DNA of 64,000 nt from Stammera capleta_AF (GTDB taxonomy: Bacteria > Pseudomonadota > Gammaproteobacteria > Enterobacterales > Enterobacteriaceae). The notes beneath the pieces were generated by a model that had not been told where the DNA came from, made no database searches, and was given only the letters and a program-made list of their open reading frames with translations. The position numbers and the translations under genes were made by a program. Location of the stretch: the NCBI GenBank assembly GCA_036689265.1, contig CP144777.1, positions 248,001-312,000 on the forward strand. The letters are read 5' to 3'. Below are positions 52,130 through 61,008 of the stretch, in pieces (within the stretch, counting starts at the first letter, position 1; the number at the start of each line of letters is the position of its first letter).

Positions 52130-54796
52130 ATGAATATAAGTAAAAAACTTAAAATAAACAAAATAGAAAAAAAAATATATTTAATGTGGGAAAAAAATAA
52201 ATGTTTTAAAGCAAATTATAAAAAGAAAAAAAGATTTTCTATTATTATGCCACCACCTAACATAACTGGAAGTTTACATATAGGTCATGCTTTTCAACAA
52301 ACAATAATGGATGTAATAATAAGATTCAAAAAAATGTCTGGTTATAATACTTTATGGATAACAGGAACAGATCATGCTGGTATATCTACACAAATAATTG
52401 TAGAAAAAAATATCAAAACTAAAAAAATTGAAAACATATCTAAAAAAAACATAATTAAAAATATATGGAAATGGAATAAAAAGTATACATATAAAATAAA
52501 TAAACAAATTAAATTATTAGGCAATTCAATAGATTGGGATAAAAAAAATTTTAGTTTAGATGAAAAATTTTCTTATGCAGTAAAAAAAATATTTATATCA
52601 TTATATAAAAAAAAATTAATTTATAAAAAAAAAAAAATAGTCAATTGGGATAAAAAACTAAAAACAGTAATTTCAGATTTAGAAATAAACAAAAAAAAAA
52701 TACAAAAAAAAAACTATTATATAAAATATTATTTATTAAATAAAAACAAAAAAATAAAATATTTATTAATACCTACAACAAATCCCGAAACTATATTAGG
52801 TAATACAGCTATAGCTGTTAATCCTTATGACAAAAGATATAAAAATTTAATAAATGAATATGTAATTAATCCAATAAATCAAAACCATATAAAAATTATA
52901 TCAGATAGTTATGTAAATCCATTAAAAGGGACAGGTTGTATAAAAATAACACCAGCACATAATGTAAATGATTATAAATTAGCCAAAAAACATAAGTTAA
53001 ACATTATAAATATATTAAATAAAGATGGATCATTAAAAAAAAAATTCATACTTTACAATTATTTAGGAAAAAAAATAAAAAATAATAATATAAATTTAAA
53101 ACCACCATATAATTTATTAAATATAGATATAGAAAAAGTAAAAAAAAAAATTGTTTTTATTTTGTTAAAAAAAAAATTAATAAAAAAAATAAAAAATAAA
53201 AATAAAAAAATATTATATAGCAATAAAAGTAATTCATTAATAATATTTTTGTTAACAAATCAATGGTATTTAAAAATAAAAAATTTGGCTAAAAAATCTA
53301 TAAATGTTGTTAAAAAAAATAAAATTGATTTTATTCCAAAAAAATATAAAAAAATATATTTAAAATGGATGTATAACATAAAAGATTGGTGTATATCAAG
53401 ACAAATATATTGGGGACATAAAATACCTATATGGTATGACAAAAAAAACAAAAAAATATATACAGGATTTAATAAAAAAGAGATTTATAAAAAATACAAA
53501 TTAAATAAAAACATTATTTTAAAAAGAGATAAAAATGTTTTAGATACTTGGTTTTCTTCTTCTATATGGACATTTACTTCATTAGGATGGCCAAAAAAAA
53601 CTATTGAATTTAATACATTTCATCCAATAAATTTAGTAGTTAGTGGTTTCGATATAATATTTTTTTGGATATCTAGAATGATAATGATTACATTATATTC
53701 AATAAAAAAAAAAAATATATCACAAATACCTTTTTATAAAATATTTATTACTGGACTAATTAGAGATGAAAATGGAAAAAAAATGTCAAAATCTATAGGA
53801 AATGTAATAAATCCAATAGATATAATAAATGGTATTTCACTAAAAAATTTAATAAAAAAAAGAACAAAAAATTTAATAAAAACAAATAATATTAAAGAAA
53901 TTTATAAAAATACAAAAAGATATTTTCCAAATGGAATAAAAGCATATGGTATAGATACATTAAGATTCACTTTAGCTTCTATAGCAACTCATAATATAAA
54001 AATAAACTTTAATATAAATTCATTATCAAATAATTACAACTTCTGTAATAAATTATGGAATGCATGTAGATATATTATATTAATTTTTAAAAAAAATAAA
54101 AATATAAATAAAAATTGCAAAAACAAAAAATATTCTTTAATAAACTTATGGATAACTATAAAAATAAATATATTAATTAAAAAATTTAAAAAAAATATTA
54201 ATAAATTTAGATTAGATTTACTATGTAAATCATTATTTAAATTTATAAAACATGAATTTTGTGATTGGTATTTAGAATTTATAAAAATATGTATAAAAAA
54301 TAAAAATATTATTAATTTAAATTTAATATTTTCAATATTATTAAAAACAACAATAAGTATTTTAAAAATAGTACACCCTATAACACCTTTTATTACAGAA
54401 TATTTATGGGGTAAAATTAAAAAATTTAAAAAAAACAAAAAAAAACACACATTATTAATTAAACAAAAATTTCCAATATATAAAAAATTTCAAAAAAAAT
54501 ATCATAAAAAAATATATGTTATTAATATAATAAAAAAAATAATTTATTTTTTTAGAAAACTAAATTTAAAATATTCAAAAAAGTACAATAAAAAATATAC
54601 CATAACTTTAATAATATTTAATATTTCATTAAAAAAAAAATACATTTTATTAAAAAATTATTTTTTATTTAAAAACAAAAATATAAATAAAATTTTTGTT
54701 TTATGTAAAAAAAATAATAAAAACAAACATATTTTTTTAAATTTTAAAAAAACATTATTAATTAAAAATATTTATTTATATTACAAATTAATATAA
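52130..54796 (+). CDS. valS: Valyl-tRNA synthetase, lacking the C-terminal coiled coil
   Basis: Charges tRNA-Val and edits mischarged Thr. The class I motif is PPPNITGSLHIGHAFQQT near residue 41, the editing-domain block is TTNPETILGNTAIAVNP, and the second signature is GKKMSKSIGNVINP. The protein has 888 residues against 951 in E. coli: the C-terminal ~60-residue coiled coil that contacts the tRNA core is missing. Its sequence is extremely Lys/Asn/Ile-rich outside the active site. It follows pepA closely and is itself followed by tRNA-Leu(CAA) 13 bases later. Confidence 0.97.
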   Translation: MNISKKLKINKIEKKIYLMWEKNKCFKANYKKKKRFSIIMPPPNITGSLHIGHAFQQTIMDVIIRFKKMSGYNTLWITGTDHAGISTQIIVEKNIKTKKIENISKKNIIKNIWKWNKKYTYKINKQIKLLGNSIDWDKKNFSLDEKFSYAVKKIFISLYKKKLIYKKKKIVNWDKKLKTVISDLEINKKKIQKKNYYIKYYLLNKNKKIKYLLIPTTNPETILGNTAIAVNPYDKRYKNLINEYVINPINQNHIKIISDSYVNPLKGTGCIKITPAHNVNDYKLAKKHKLNIINILNKDGSLKKKFILYNYLGKKIKNNNINLKPPYNLLNIDIEKVKKKIVFILLKKKLIKKIKNKNKKILYSNKSNSLIIFLLTNQWYLKIKNLAKKSINVVKKNKIDFIPKKYKKIYLKWMYNIKDWCISRQIYWGHKIPIWYDKKNKKIYTGFNKKEIYKKYKLNKNIILKRDKNVLDTWFSSSIWTFTSLGWPKKTIEFNTFHPINLVVSGFDIIFFWISRMIMITLYSIKKKNISQIPFYKIFITGLIRDENGKKMSKSIGNVINPIDIINGISLKNLIKKRTKNLIKTNNIKEIYKNTKRYFPNGIKAYGIDTLRFTLASIATHNIKINFNINSLSNNYNFCNKLWNACRYIILIFKKNKNINKNCKNKKYSLINLWITIKINILIKKFKKNINKFRLDLLCKSLFKFIKHEFCDWYLEFIKICIKNKNIINLNLIFSILLKTTISILKIVHPITPFITEYLWGKIKKFKKNKKKHTLLIKQKFPIYKKFQKKYHKKIYVINIIKKIIYFFRKLNLKYSKKYNKKYTITLIIFNISLKKKYILLKNYFLFKNKNINKIFVLCKKNNKNKHIFLNFKKTLLIKNIYLYYKLI

Positions 54797-54809
54797 TTTA
54801 CTTTTTAAA

Positions 54810-54892
54810 ACCGAAATGGTGAAATTGGTAAACACAGTTGACTCAAAATCAACCGATAAAAAATCATGCCGGTTCGAATCCGGCTTTCGGTA
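54810..54892 (+). tRNA. tRNA-Leu (anticodon CAA)
   Basis: Class II tRNA on the plus strand resembling E. coli leuX: acceptor ACCGAAA/TTTCGGT with discriminator A, anticodon arm GTTGACTCAAAATCAAC, a long variable arm and T-arm GCCGGTTCGAATCCGGC. It lies just after valS and may be on its transcript. The CCA is not encoded. It converges on the Gly-Tyr-Thr-Ala cluster of the minus strand. Confidence 0.95.
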
Positions 54893-54920
54893 TTATTTAT
54901 TATTTTTATTAAATATATAA

Positions 54921-54992
54921 AGCGAGTAGCGGGATTCGAACCCGCATCTTTAACTTGGAAGGATAAAATAATAACCATTATAAAATACTCGC
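54921..54992 (-). tRNA. tRNA-Gly (anticodon TCC)
   Basis: Minus-strand cloverleaf like E. coli glyT: acceptor GCGAGTA/TACTCGC with discriminator T, anticodon loop CTTCCAA, T-arm GCGGGTTCGAATCCCGC. It is last in a minus-strand tRNA series Ala-Thr-Tyr-Gly. The CCA is not encoded. Confidence 0.95.
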
Positions 54993-55010
54993 AATATATA
55001 AATAAACACA

Positions 55011-55093
55011 TGGTGGGAGAAGGATTCGAACCTTCGAAGTCTAATGACAACAAATTTACAGTCTGTCCCTTTTAACCACTCAGGAATCCCACC
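55011..55093 (-). tRNA. tRNA-Tyr (anticodon GTA)
   Basis: Class II tRNA on the minus strand: acceptor GGTGGGA/TCCCACC with discriminator A, anticodon loop CTGTAAA, a long variable arm and T-arm GAAGGTTCGAATCCTTC. It corresponds to tyrU of the enteric thrU-tyrU-glyT-thrT cluster. The CCA is not encoded. Confidence 0.95.
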
Positions 55094-55111
55094 AATAAAT
55101 TAAAATTTAAT

Positions 55112-55184
55112 TGCCGGTTACCAGAATCGAACTGGTTACCTACTGATTACAAGTCAGTTGCTATACCTATTAAGCTAAACCGGC
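55112..55184 (-). tRNA. tRNA-Thr (anticodon TGT)
   Basis: Minus-strand cloverleaf: acceptor GCCGGTT/AACCGGC with discriminator A, anticodon arm ACTGACTTGTAATCAGT, T-arm ACCAGTTCGATTCTGGT. It corresponds to thrU, which precedes tyrU in enterics as it does here. The CCA is not encoded. Confidence 0.95.
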
Positions 55185-55202
55185 ACATAAATTTTTATAA
55201 AA

Positions 55203-55275
55203 TGGAGTTAAGCGGAATTGAACCGCTAACCTTCTGTGTGCAAAACAGATGCTCTACCTATTAAGCTATAACCCC
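55203..55275 (-). tRNA. tRNA-Ala (anticodon TGC)
   Basis: Minus-strand cloverleaf: acceptor GGGGTTA/TAACTCC, which preserves the alanine identity pair G3:U70, with discriminator A; anticodon loop TTTGCAC; T-arm AGCGGTTCAATTCCGCT. In enterics this gene lies in rRNA operon spacers; here it heads a tRNA cluster far from any rRNA. The CCA is not encoded. Confidence 0.95.
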
Positions 55276-55350
55276 AATTTATTTTATTAAAAAATAAACA
55301 TAATTATAAAAAAATTATTTTATTTTAAATTTAATAAAAATTATTTTAAC

Positions 55351-55761
55351 CTATTTTTTTATTAAATTTAAAAAAAATAAATAACTATTATATTTTAATA
55401 ATTTTTTTTCTAAATATAAAAATTTAATAGAAAATTTATTATATTTTTTTTTCTTTAATTTATCAATAATTTTTTTTATCTTAATTTTTATTTTAGTAAT
55501 ATTTAAATTATCAAAAAAAACTAAATCATGTATTAAAATAGTTAATTTATTATTATTAAACTCCAATATTCCATTATATACATAAAAAAATTCATTTATA
55601 TTGTTATATATACAAATTATACTATATTTCAATACAAAAATTATAGGGCTATGATTAAAATATATTTCTAATTCATTTTTATAATTAAAAATTTTCACAT
55701 AACTTACATTATTTGTAAATAAAATTTTATTTTTAGAAAAAATATTCAATTTAAATAACAT
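55351..55761 (-). CDS. atpC: ATP synthase epsilon subunit
   Basis: Rotor/regulatory subunit of F1. The 136-residue protein (E. coli 139) is strongly diverged and Lys/Asn/Phe-rich. It is identified by its place as the last gene of the atp operon, 14 bases after atpD, by its length, and by family features such as NHSPIIFVLK (enteric GHAPLLTAIK) and YNGILEFNNNKLTILIHD. The C-terminal helical pair seems present by length. It is the weakest-conserved member of the operon. Confidence 0.9.
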   Translation of the reverse strand: MLFKLNIFSKNKILFTNNVSYVKIFNYKNELEIYFNHSPIIFVLKYSIICIYNNINEFFYVYNGILEFNNNKLTILIHDLVFFDNLNITKIKIKIKKIIDKLKKKKYNKFSIKFLYLEKKLLKYNSYLFFLNLIKK

Positions 55762-55775
55762 AAATTTATAATTTT

Positions 55776-57158
55776 TTATTTTTTATATATATCTTCAATT
55801 TCACCTATCATATAAAAACAATTTTCATGAAAATCATCATATTTTCCTTCAATGATACCTTTAAATCCCTCAATATTTTTTTCTATAGAAACATATTTTC
55901 CAGATAAATTTGTAAATATTTCACTAACATAAAAAGGTTGAGATAAAAACTTTTGTATTTTTCTTGCTCTAGAAACAATTAACTTATCTTCTTCAGACAA
56001 TTCATCTATACCTAATATAGCAATTATATCCTTAAGTTCTTTATATTTCTGTAATATTAATTTAACAGATTGAGCTACATTATAATGATTTTCACCTACA
56101 ATAACTGGGTTTAACTGATCACTACTAGAATTCAAAGGATCAACAGCAGGATATATACCAGTAGAAGCTATATTCCTATCCAAAACAATTATAGAATCTA
56201 AATGAGAAAACGTAGTTATTGCTGAAGGATCAGTAAAATCATCAGCTGGAACATAAACTGCTTGAACTGAAGTGATAGATCCATCTTTTGTAGAAGAAAT
56301 ACGTTCCTGTAATATACCCATTTCCTCAGATAAAGTTGGTTGATAACCGACTGAAGATGGTATTCTTCCTAAAAGAGAAGAAACTTCAGTTCCAGCCAAT
56401 ATATATCTGTATATATTATCCACAAAAAATAATACATCATACCCATCATCTCTAAATTTTTCAGCTATAGTTAAACCTGTTAAAGCAACACGAAATCTAT
56501 TACCTGGCGGTTCATTCATTTGACCATAAATTAATGAAACTTTATCTATAACTTTAGACGAACACATTTCATAATAAAAATTATGACCCTCTCTAATTCT
56601 TTCTCCAACACCAGCAAAAACAGAATATCCTGAATATTTTATAGCAATATTTCTTATTAATTCCATCATATTTATAGTTTTACCTACACCTGCTCCTCCA
56701 AATAATCCAATTTTTCCTCCTTTTAAAAAAGGACAAATTAAATCAATAACTTTTATTCCAGTTTCTAAAATTTTCTGAGATGATGATAAATTTACATAAC
56801 TAGGAGGATTTCTATAAATAGATTTAAATTCAGAAGAAATTATATCTCCTTTTCCATCTAATGGATTTCCTAAAACATCTATAATTCTACCTAATAAATT
56901 TTTTCCTACAGGAACAGATATAGGTTTTAATAAATCATTAACTTCCAAATTTCTATATAAACCTTTAGTAGAACCCATAGCAATAGAACGAACAATACCA
57001 TCACCTAAATGGTGATGAACTTCCAATATAAGGATATCATTGTTTTTCTTAACAACTTTCAAAGAATTATATAATTTAGGAACACAATCTTCATTAAATT
57101 TAACATCTACAATTACACCAAAAACCCTTATTATATAACCAATATTTTTATTATTCAT
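55776..57158 (-). CDS. atpD: ATP synthase beta subunit
   Basis: Catalytic F1 subunit. The 460-residue protein (exactly the E. coli length) has the P-loop GLFGGAGVGKT near residue 149, VFAGVGERIREGHNFYYEM, LFFVDNIYRYILAGTEVSSLLGRIPSSVGYQPTLSEEMG and the VYVPADDFTDPSAITTFSHLDS segment. It is the best-conserved subunit with alpha. A run of eight F1Fo genes follows the enteric order B-E-F-H-A-G-D-C. Confidence 0.99.
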   Translation of the reverse strand: MNNKNIGYIIRVFGVIVDVKFNEDCVPKLYNSLKVVKKNNDILILEVHHHLGDGIVRSIAMGSTKGLYRNLEVNDLLKPISVPVGKNLLGRIIDVLGNPLDGKGDIISSEFKSIYRNPPSYVNLSSSQKILETGIKVIDLICPFLKGGKIGLFGGAGVGKTINMMELIRNIAIKYSGYSVFAGVGERIREGHNFYYEMCSSKVIDKVSLIYGQMNEPPGNRFRVALTGLTIAEKFRDDGYDVLFFVDNIYRYILAGTEVSSLLGRIPSSVGYQPTLSEEMGILQERISSTKDGSITSVQAVYVPADDFTDPSAITTFSHLDSIIVLDRNIASTGIYPAVDPLNSSSDQLNPVIVGENHYNVAQSVKLILQKYKELKDIIAILGIDELSEEDKLIVSRARKIQKFLSQPFYVSEIFTNLSGKYVSIEKNIEGFKGIIEGKYDDFHENCFYMIGEIEDIYKK

Positions 57159-57172
57159 ATAAATAAAATGTA

Positions 57173-58039
57173 TTATTTATTTAAAAATGATACTAACTCT
57201 ATAATTTCTTTAGTAATATTATATTGACGTAATTTATTATACATTAAATCCAATTTTTTAAACAAATCATCAATATTTTTTGAAGCATTCTTCATCACTG
57301 AAATTCTAAAAGAATACTCAGAAACCATACTATTTAACATAATATTAAAAATTTGAGAAGTTATATAATTAACTAACAAATTATCAACTAAAAAATAAAA
57401 ATTATCTTCATATATATAATTAATATTATATAATTTATTTTTTGAAAAATGAATTGGTAATAATTTTTTTAAAACAGGAACAAACTTATAATTATTTACA
57501 AAAATATTACCAACAATATAAATTAATGTATTATTTTTATTTTTATAAAAATTAATAATATCTGATACTATATCATTTTTTAATATATCAAAAATATTTT
57601 TAATTAATAAATTCTTTTTATATAAAAAATAATTAATAGAATATTTATTTAATATTTTTAAAATAGATAATCCTTTTTTGCCTATAATATATAAATAAAT
57701 ATTTCTATTAATAAAATTATTCTCTTTAATATTATTTATTATTTTAGAAAATAAATTAGAATTTAAATTACCACATAAACCTTGATTTGTAGATATTAAC
57801 AAATAAAATATATTTTCAAAAAAAATATTTTTTTTATAAAAAAAAATATGTTCTATATTATTAAAATTAAATTTATTTTCTATTAAATCTAAATAAAAAT
57901 CATTATAAAAATAATTACTTAATAGTTTTTTATGTAAAAATTTAAATCTAGTAACAGATATCATTTCCATAGATTTAATAATTTTATTAACATATTTTAC
58001 ACTATTTTTCTTATCTTTTATATTCTTTTTATTTAACAC
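57173..58039 (-). CDS. atpG: ATP synthase gamma subunit
   Basis: Central rotor shaft. The 288-residue protein (E. coli 287) keeps the N-terminal helix with IIKSMEMISVTRFK (enteric ITKAMEMVAASKMR), STNQGLCGNLNS and the C-terminal helix SEYSFRISVMKNASKNIDDLFKKLDLMYNKLRQYNITKEI. Translation starts at GTG (58037-58039), supported by a clear AGGAGA site ten bases upstream. The middle of the protein is heavily diverged, as is usual for gamma. Confidence 0.96.
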   Translation of the reverse strand: MLNKKNIKDKKNSVKYVNKIIKSMEMISVTRFKFLHKKLLSNYFYNDFYLDLIENKFNFNNIEHIFFYKKNIFFENIFYLLISTNQGLCGNLNSNLFSKIINNIKENNFINRNIYLYIIGKKGLSILKILNKYSINYFLYKKNLLIKNIFDILKNDIVSDIINFYKNKNNTLIYIVGNIFVNNYKFVPVLKKLLPIHFSKNKLYNINYIYEDNFYFLVDNLLVNYITSQIFNIMLNSMVSEYSFRISVMKNASKNIDDLFKKLDLMYNKLRQYNITKEIIELVSFLNK

Positions 58040-58069
58040 AAAAAAATATCTCCTAATAAATTAATATAT

Positions 58070-59626
58070 TTATTTTAATTTTTTAAACTTATTTAATTTA
58101 AAATCAGTAACTATATTTTTTAACTCAAATATTATTTCTTTATTTATTATTCCCAAAGAATTTATTTTTTTTTCTAAATTTAAATTTTTATTTTTAGCAT
58201 AAAAATATAATTTTTCTTCAAAATTAAATAAATTATTTATTTCAATATCATTTAAATAATTTTCATGAAAAGAAAAAAATATTAAAATTTGTCTAAATAA
58301 CGATAGGGGTTTATATTGTTTTTGCTTTAATATTTCTACTATTATTTTTCCTTTTTTTAATTGAAATGTAGTGTCATCATCTAATTCAGACGAAAATTGA
58401 GAAAAATTTAATAATTCATAATATTGAGATAATAAATTTCTCAAAGAACTAGAAAAATACTTCATAATTTCAGTTTGAGCAGAAGAACCTACTCTAGAAA
58501 CAGATATTCCAGGATTTATTGCAGGTTTAATTCCTAAATTAAATAAATTAGTTTCTAAAAATATTTGACCATCTGTAATTGATATAACATTAGTTGGAAT
58601 AAAAGAAGATATATCCCCTTCATATGTCTCTATTATAGGTAAAGCAGTTAAAGATCCACATTTATTATCCTTTAAATAATTAACATTATATTTCCTTATA
58701 AATTTATAATTAACATAAGAAGATCTTTCTAATAAACGAGAATGTAAATAAAATATATCTCCAGGATATGCTTCTCTTCCAGGAGATCTACGTAATAATA
58801 AAGAAATTTGCCTATAAGATACAGCATGTTTAGATAAATCATCATATATAATTAAAGCATCTTTTCCATGATTTCTAAAATATTCAGCAATAGAACATCC
58901 GGAATAAGGAGATATATATTGCATAATAGCACTATCTGAAGAAGAAGCAACAACAACTGTTGTAAAACTCATTACATTATAATAATTTAATATATTTACA
59001 ATATTAAAAACTGAAGATAATTTTTGACCTATAGATACATAAACACATTTTACATTTTTATTTTTTTGATTAATAATTATGTCTATTGCTAAACTGGTTT
59101 TTCCAGTTTTTCTATCACCAATTATTAATTGCCTTTGTCCCAAACCAATAGGTATCATTCCATCAATAGATTTATAACCTGTACATAATGGTCTATTAAT
59201 ATATCTTCTGTCCATAATAGAAGGAGAATCATAATCAATAAAATAATAATCTTCAGAAATTATATCTTTTTTACCATCTAATGGATTACCCAAAGAATCA
59301 ACTACTCTACCTAATAAATTTTTTCCTACAGGAACACTTAAAAAATTACCAGTACTTTTTACCTTCATACCCATTTTCAAATTAAAAGATGAATTTAAAG
59401 ATATTGCACTAACAACATATTTATCTAAATCAAAAACTAAAGCATATCCCATATCATTAGGTAATTCAATTAATTCATTAATAGTTATATTTGATAAACC
59501 AATAATTTTTATAATTCCATCAATAATAGAAATTATTGATCCTTCATTATAAATATCTATATTTTTATTTATTTTAGATATTCTATTTTTTATTAATTTA
59601 CTAATTTCATCAAATTTAGATAACAT
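58070..59626 (-). CDS. atpA: ATP synthase alpha subunit
   Basis: Non-catalytic nucleotide-binding F1 subunit. The 518-residue protein (E. coli 513) has the P-loop GDRKTGKTSLAID near residue 169, the block SIAEYFRNHGKDALIIYDDLSKHAVSYRQISLLLRRSPGREAYPGDIFYLHSRLLERS and the conserved INPGISVSRVGSSAQ. GAAGAG lies about eight bases before the ATG. The last ~90 residues are diverged. It lies 16 bases after atpH. Confidence 0.98.
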   Translation of the reverse strand: MLSKFDEISKLIKNRISKINKNIDIYNEGSIISIIDGIIKIIGLSNITINELIELPNDMGYALVFDLDKYVVSAISLNSSFNLKMGMKVKSTGNFLSVPVGKNLLGRVVDSLGNPLDGKKDIISEDYYFIDYDSPSIMDRRYINRPLCTGYKSIDGMIPIGLGQRQLIIGDRKTGKTSLAIDIIINQKNKNVKCVYVSIGQKLSSVFNIVNILNYYNVMSFTTVVVASSSDSAIMQYISPYSGCSIAEYFRNHGKDALIIYDDLSKHAVSYRQISLLLRRSPGREAYPGDIFYLHSRLLERSSYVNYKFIRKYNVNYLKDNKCGSLTALPIIETYEGDISSFIPTNVISITDGQIFLETNLFNLGIKPAINPGISVSRVGSSAQTEIMKYFSSSLRNLLSQYYELLNFSQFSSELDDDTTFQLKKGKIIVEILKQKQYKPLSLFRQILIFFSFHENYLNDIEINNLFNFEEKLYFYAKNKNLNLEKKINSLGIINKEIIFELKNIVTDFKLNKFKKLK

Positions 59627-59642
59627 TTTGTTCTCTTCAAAA

Positions 59643-60176
59643 TTAAAAAATAAAATTTATTTTTTTAATTTTATTCAATAAACTAAAATCATAAACTAAA
59701 TCATTAACTAAAACTTTAAATCCAGCAATTAATTTTTTATTTATCTTTAATATAAATATTACTTTAAATTTAATATATTTTTCTGAAAAATTTTTTTTAA
59801 TAATATTTAAATTTTTATCACTAATTTTATTACTACTATATATATATATTTTTAATATATTATTATCTTTTTCATACATATTTTCTAAAAATAAAAATAT
59901 ATATTTAATAAAAAAAAACATATCATCTTCAAAAATAACACTAACTATTTTATTAATAATATAATTATCTATAATATACATATTTATAATATGTAATATA
60001 CTTTCTATGAAATTTTTTTTGTTAAATTTGTAATATTTAATTAATGAATAATCATTAACAACTAAATTTAATAAATTAAAAATAGATATTAAATTATCAA
60101 ATTCTAATTTATAATCTTTAATTAATTTAAATATAGCCAAAGAATAAGAATAAGATAAATTGATTTTATTAAACAT
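59643..60176 (-). CDS. atpH: ATP synthase delta subunit
   Basis: Links F1 to the b dimer of the peripheral stalk. The 177-residue length equals E. coli delta and it lies between atpF and atpA. Sequence similarity is weak; recognisable are the N-terminal YSYSLAIFKL (enteric YARPYAKAAFDF) and the C-terminal KKLIAGFKVLVNDLVYDFSLLNKIKKI (enteric [26 protein letters not shown]). The call depends on context plus these ends. Confidence 0.9.
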   Translation of the reverse strand: MFNKINLSYSYSLAIFKLIKDYKLEFDNLISIFNLLNLVVNDYSLIKYYKFNKKNFIESILHIINMYIIDNYIINKIVSVIFEDDMFFFIKYIFLFLENMYEKDNNILKIYIYSSNKISDKNLNIIKKNFSEKYIKFKVIFILKINKKLIAGFKVLVNDLVYDFSLLNKIKKINFIF

Positions 60177-60187
60177 TTTTTATAATT

Positions 60188-60658
60188 TTAAAATTTATTA
60201 ATTATTTTACTAATAAATTTATCATCTAATTTTTTAGTAAAAACATTATTTGATATTTTTATTAAAATTAAATTTATTATTTTTGAAATATCTTTATTAA
60301 AATTTTCATACATTATTTTTTTTTCATTATCTATCTTAATTTTAGCATCTAAAATAATTTTTTTATACTCATAATCAGCTTTAATTTTAGAATTTTGTAT
60401 TAACAAATCACCTTTTTTTTTAGATTCAGAAATAATATTTAAAACTAATTTTTCTGTATTCTTTAATTTTAATTCAATTTCTTCTTTAATATTTTTTAAC
60501 TTTATTTTTAATTTTTCAACTTTAGAATATCCTAAACAAATATCACTTTTTCTTTTTTCAATTATTTCATTTATATAAGGACAAATAAATTTAATACAAA
60601 AAAAAACATAAAAAACAAAAGCTACCATTTGACTTAATAAAGTTACATTAATTTCCAT
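60188..60658 (-). CDS. atpF: ATP synthase b subunit
   Basis: Peripheral stalk subunit of Fo. The 156-residue protein is exactly the E. coli length. It has an N-terminal membrane segment (LLSQMVAFVFYVFFCIKFICPYI; enteric [22 protein letters not shown]) and a long charged helix that would form the coiled-coil dimer. Eleven bases separate it from atpH. Helix content is rich in Lys and Ile, like other lineage proteins. Confidence 0.94.
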   Translation of the reverse strand: MEINVTLLSQMVAFVFYVFFCIKFICPYINEIIEKRKSDICLGYSKVEKLKIKLKNIKEEIELKLKNTEKLVLNIISESKKKGDLLIQNSKIKADYEYKKIILDAKIKIDNEKKIMYENFNKDISKIINLILIKISNNVFTKKLDDKFISKIINKF

Positions 60659-60701
60659 AATATTATTATTATAACCGTTTTTTAAAATATATATTTAAAA
60701 A

Positions 60702-60947
60702 CTATTTAGATACATTAAAAATAATATATAAACTTAAACCAATAACAATCATAGGTATTGCATCTATTAAACCTATTACAATAAAAAATTGATTACGTAA
60801 TAAAGAAACTAAACTAGGTTGTCTAGAAATACTTTCTACGAATTTGCTTCCTAATATACCAATTCCTATAGATGCTCCTATTGCTGATAACCCCATCATT
60901 ATTGATGCAGAATATAAAACACTACTTTGCATAAAATTAAACCTCAA
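60702..60947 (-). CDS. atpE: ATP synthase c subunit
   Basis: Proteolipid ring subunit. The 81-residue protein (E. coli 79) has two membrane helices joined by a polar loop (ESISRQPSLVSLLRNQ), with glycine-rich GLSAIGASIGIGILGSKF in helix 1 and the proton-carrying Asp in FFIVIGLIDAIPMIVIGL in helix 2. It is very well conserved. It lies between atpB and atpF. Confidence 0.98.
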   Translation of the reverse strand: MRFNFMQSSVLYSASIMMGLSAIGASIGIGILGSKFVESISRQPSLVSLLRNQFFIVIGLIDAIPMIVIGLSLYIIFNVSK

Positions 60948-61008
60948 CTAATATTAATTATAAATTAAAATACTTTAAAAATACAAAAACAAATTTAAAT
61001 TAAAAATT

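Noticed and set aside
54805..55075. Open frames on both strands across the tRNA-Leu/Gly/Tyr genes
   Set aside because: They are translations of tRNA genes; the apparent peptides come from T-arm sequences such as GGTTCGAATCC.
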